Positions 5,586-6,951 of a stretch of 6,951 nucleotides of DNA are shown here, one piece after another. This stretch comes from Pseudolabrys sp. GTDB taxonomy: Bacteria; Pseudomonadota; Alphaproteobacteria; Rhizobiales; Xanthobacteraceae. Under the pieces are notes generated by a model that saw only the letters and a list, made by a program, of their open reading frames with translations, made no database searches and was not told the origin of the DNA. Location: assembly GCA_029945495.1 (NCBI GenBank), contig JAQSCR010000638.1, positions 1 to 6,951 of the forward strand, in the 5' to 3' direction. The translations under genes were made by a program, and so were the position numbers. Each line of letters begins with the position of its first letter. Position 1 is the stretch's first letter.

Positions 5586-5697
5586 TCTGTCATTCCGGGG
5601 CGCGAGCAAAGCTCGCGAACCCGGAATCCAGAAACAAGCTCAGCGTATGCATCTGGATTCCGGGTCCGGCGCTATGCGCCGTCCCGGAATGACCAGA
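5586..5697. repeat. Palindromic REP-like element between pntAa and pntAb
   Basis: The element has GTCATTCCGGG at 5589-5599 matched by its exact reverse complement at 5683-5693, extended by 5586-5588/5695-5697 across one bulged base. Inside are three perfect hairpins: 5601-5607/5611-5617 (AAA loop), 5620-5632/5652-5664 (13 bp, 19-nt loop) and 5667-5672/5676-5681 (TAT loop). Fully paired it gives a four-arm, cloverleaf-like cruciform. Because the ATTCCGGG/CCCGGAAT arms recur (5592-5599, 5620-5627, 5657-5664, 5683-5690), it can also fold as two tandem hairpins, i.e. two REP-like units in inverted orientation. From memory, GTCATTCCGGG palindromes of this type are abundant between genes in Bradyrhizobium and relatives. 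No T-run follows, and it lies inside an operon, so complete termination is unlikely; mRNA stabilisation or partial attenuation is possible. Confidence 0.85.
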
Positions 5698-5721
5698 CAT
5701 TATGTGGTTAGCGTTCATGCA

Positions 5722-6855
5722 CTAGGCCGCCGTCTTCGGCATAAAATTCGGATGGATGATAGCGCCGTCGCGGGTCAGCGCGGTGCCCTTGATGATCTCG
5801 TCGTCCCAATTGATCGCAATCGTCTTTTCCTTCTTGTCGATCATGGTCTCGACGAAGGTGTAGAGGTTCTTGGCGTACAGCGCGGAGGCGGACGCGGCCA
5901 GCCTGCCCGGCACGTTGAGATAGCCGACGATCTTGGCCGGGCCGACGACGGCGATTTCGCCGGGCTTGGCGCCCTCGACATTGCCGCCGCGCTCGACCGC
6001 GAGATCGATGATCACCGAGCCCGGACGCATCGAGTGCACCATTTCGCTGGTGATCAGCCGCGGCGCCGGACGGCCCGGGATCAGTGCGGTGGTGATGACG
6101 ATGTCCTGCTTCTTGATGTGCTCGGCGGTGAGCGCGGCCTGCTTGGCCTGATATTCCGCCGACATCGGCTTGGCGTAGCCGCCCGCGGTCTGCGCATTCT
6201 TGAATTCCTCGTCCTCGACCGCCAGGAACTTGGCGCCAAGACTTTCGACCTGCTCCTTGGTGGCGGGGCGCACGTCGGTGGCGGTGACGACGGCGCCCAG
6301 GCGGCGCGCGGTGGCGATCGCCTGCAGGCCGGCGACGCCGACGCCCATGACGAACACCTTGGCTGCCGGTACGGTGCCGGCCGCGGTCATCATCATCGGC
6401 AGCGCCCGGCCATATTGCTCGGCGGCGTCGATCACGGCGCGATAACCGGCGAGATTGGCCTGGCTGGAGAGAACGTCCATCGACTGCGCGCGGGTGATAC
6501 GCGGCATCAGCTCCATGGCGAAGGCGATCAGCCCGGCATCGGCCATCTGCTTGAGCGCGGCTTCGTTGCCGTAAGGGTCCATGATGGCGATGACCAGCGC
6601 GCCTTTCTTGTAGGCGGCCAGTTCACTGGGCGCCGGACGGCGCACCTTCAGGACAATATCGGCATCCTTGGTGACGTCTTCGCCAATGGTCGCGCCGGCA
6701 GCCTCAAAATCGGCGTCCGGAATGCCGGCGGCGACGCCGGCACCGCGGGCAATCACGATGTCGGCGCCGAGCGCCTTGAATTTCTTGACGGTTTCGGGCG
6801 TCGCCGCGACGCGCGGCTCCTGGGCTTCGGTTTCACGCGTAACGGCAATTCGCAT
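5722..6855 (-). CDS. pntAA: NAD(P) transhydrogenase subunit alpha part 1 (PntAa, NAD(H)-binding domain I)
   Basis: PntAa is the peripheral cytoplasmic domain I that binds NAD(H) and exchanges hydride with the NADP(H) domain of PntB. At 377 residues it matches the stand-alone form (R. rubrum type); E. coli PntA is longer because it also carries the membrane part. The N-terminus RIAVTRETEAQEPRVAATP (2-20) is the alanine dehydrogenase/PNT signature. The RQD loop is intact: R119, Q124, D127 and S130 correspond to R. rubrum Arg127, Gln132, Asp135 and Ser138. The dinucleotide fingerprint GVGVAG is at 171-176, with the ribose-binding acid in TATDVRP (191-197), and ALIPGRPAPRLIT spans 257-269. The start is ATG 6855 with a G-run (6866-6861) five bases upstream. 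It is the first gene of the operon pntAa, pntAb, lipoprotein, pntB. The leader carries competing hairpins. Confidence 0.97.
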   Translation of the reverse strand: MRIAVTRETEAQEPRVAATPETVKKFKALGADIVIARGAGVAAGIPDADFEAAGATIGEDVTKDADIVLKVRRPAPSELAAYKKGALVIAIMDPYGNEAALKQMADAGLIAFAMELMPRITRAQSMDVLSSQANLAGYRAVIDAAEQYGRALPMMMTAAGTVPAAKVFVMGVGVAGLQAIATARRLGAVVTATDVRPATKEQVESLGAKFLAVEDEEFKNAQTAGGYAKPMSAEYQAKQAALTAEHIKKQDIVITTALIPGRPAPRLITSEMVHSMRPGSVIIDLAVERGGNVEGAKPGEIAVVGPAKIVGYLNVPGRLAASASALYAKNLYTFVETMIDKKEKTIAINWDDEIIKGTALTRDGAIIHPNFMPKTAA

Positions 6856-6872
6856 CCACGCCCCCCGCTGCG

Positions 6873-6905
6873 CCGGCTGTCATCAGCCGGGCGAGTTCGC
6901 CCGGC
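6873..6905 (-). promoter_or_regulatory. Two overlapping, mutually exclusive hairpins in the pntAa leader
   Basis: Read along the pntAa mRNA, 6905-6898 pairs with 6893-6886 (GCCGGGCG/CGCCCGGC, 8 bp, 4-nt loop), and 6890-6884 pairs with 6879-6873 (CCGGCTG/CAGCCGG, 7 bp, ATGA loop). The two stems share positions 6886-6890, so only one can form at a time. The second ends just 6 bases before the G-run ribosome site. The first may instead act as a palindromic DNA operator. Function is inferred from geometry only. Confidence 0.4.
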
Positions 6906-6914
6906 ACCGGTCCC

Positions 6915-6930
6915 AATTCTTGGAATTATG
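6915..6930 (-). promoter_or_regulatory. Candidate -10 box and inverted repeat for the pnt operon
   Basis: On the minus strand CATAAT (6930-6925) matches 5 of 6 of the sigma-70 -10 consensus. The matching -35 would fall at or beyond the window edge and cannot be judged. It abuts a perfect inverted repeat, AATTC-TTG-GAATT at 6915-6927, which could be an operator over the start site. Transcription from here would include the competing hairpins at 6873-6905. Confidence 0.3.
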
Positions 6931-6951
6931 CGCTAGTGCGACAGCCCGGTG

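Noticed and set aside
6833..6883. Minus-strand ATG in the leader hairpin loop opening a 16-codon ORF overlapping the pntAa start
   Set aside because: No ribosome site precedes it and it overlaps pntAa out of frame; likely chance.
5551..6936. 461-codon plus-strand frame over pntAa
   Set aside because: Antisense to a clear PntAa; low-complexity Arg/Gly/Asp-rich product with no domain and it runs through the palindromic element.

Overview
The window looks like chromosomal DNA from an alphaproteobacterium of the Hyphomicrobiales (Rhizobiales), most likely of the Bradyrhizobium / Rhodopseudomonas / Xanthobacteraceae type. The evidence is high GC with GC-rich third positions, a proton-translocating transhydrogenase split into PntAa + PntAb + PntB, an S21 protein with a long Gly-rich tail, and a GTCATTCCGGG-type palindromic intergenic element of a kind I recall as common in Bradyrhizobium relatives. 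No database search was possible, so the taxonomic placement is inference.

Left half, plus strand: purK (purine biosynthesis, TTG start), then a small Fe(II)/2-oxoglutarate hydroxylase of the aspartyl/asparaginyl beta-hydroxylase family. Next comes rpsU, preceded by a candidate promoter and a roughly 150-nt leader that can fold into several consecutive stem-loops, and followed by a strong intrinsic terminator. After that lie two small hairpins, two tandem 17-codon ORFs, and a stand-alone formyltransferase-like gene. The second mini-ORF ends in an ATGA overlap with the ATG of the formyltransferase gene, suggesting coupled translation.

Right half, minus strand, convergent with the left half (19 bases between stop codons): the pnt operon in the order pntAa, pntAb, a small lipoprotein gene, pntB. 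PntAa binds NAD(H), PntAb and PntB form the membrane proton channel, and PntB carries the NADP(H) domain; together they use the proton gradient to make NADPH. Two things are unusual. A Cys-rich lipoprotein of unknown function is wedged between pntAb and pntB with a 4-base overlap to pntAb, and a 112-bp cruciform-capable palindromic repeat sits between pntAa and pntAb. The pntAa leader carries two overlapping, mutually exclusive hairpins.

Most of the window is ordinary housekeeping sequence. I found no clear undescribed multi-gene system. The most promising items are the lipoprotein inside the pnt operon, the structured rpsU leader, and the coupled mini-ORFs ahead of the formyltransferase.
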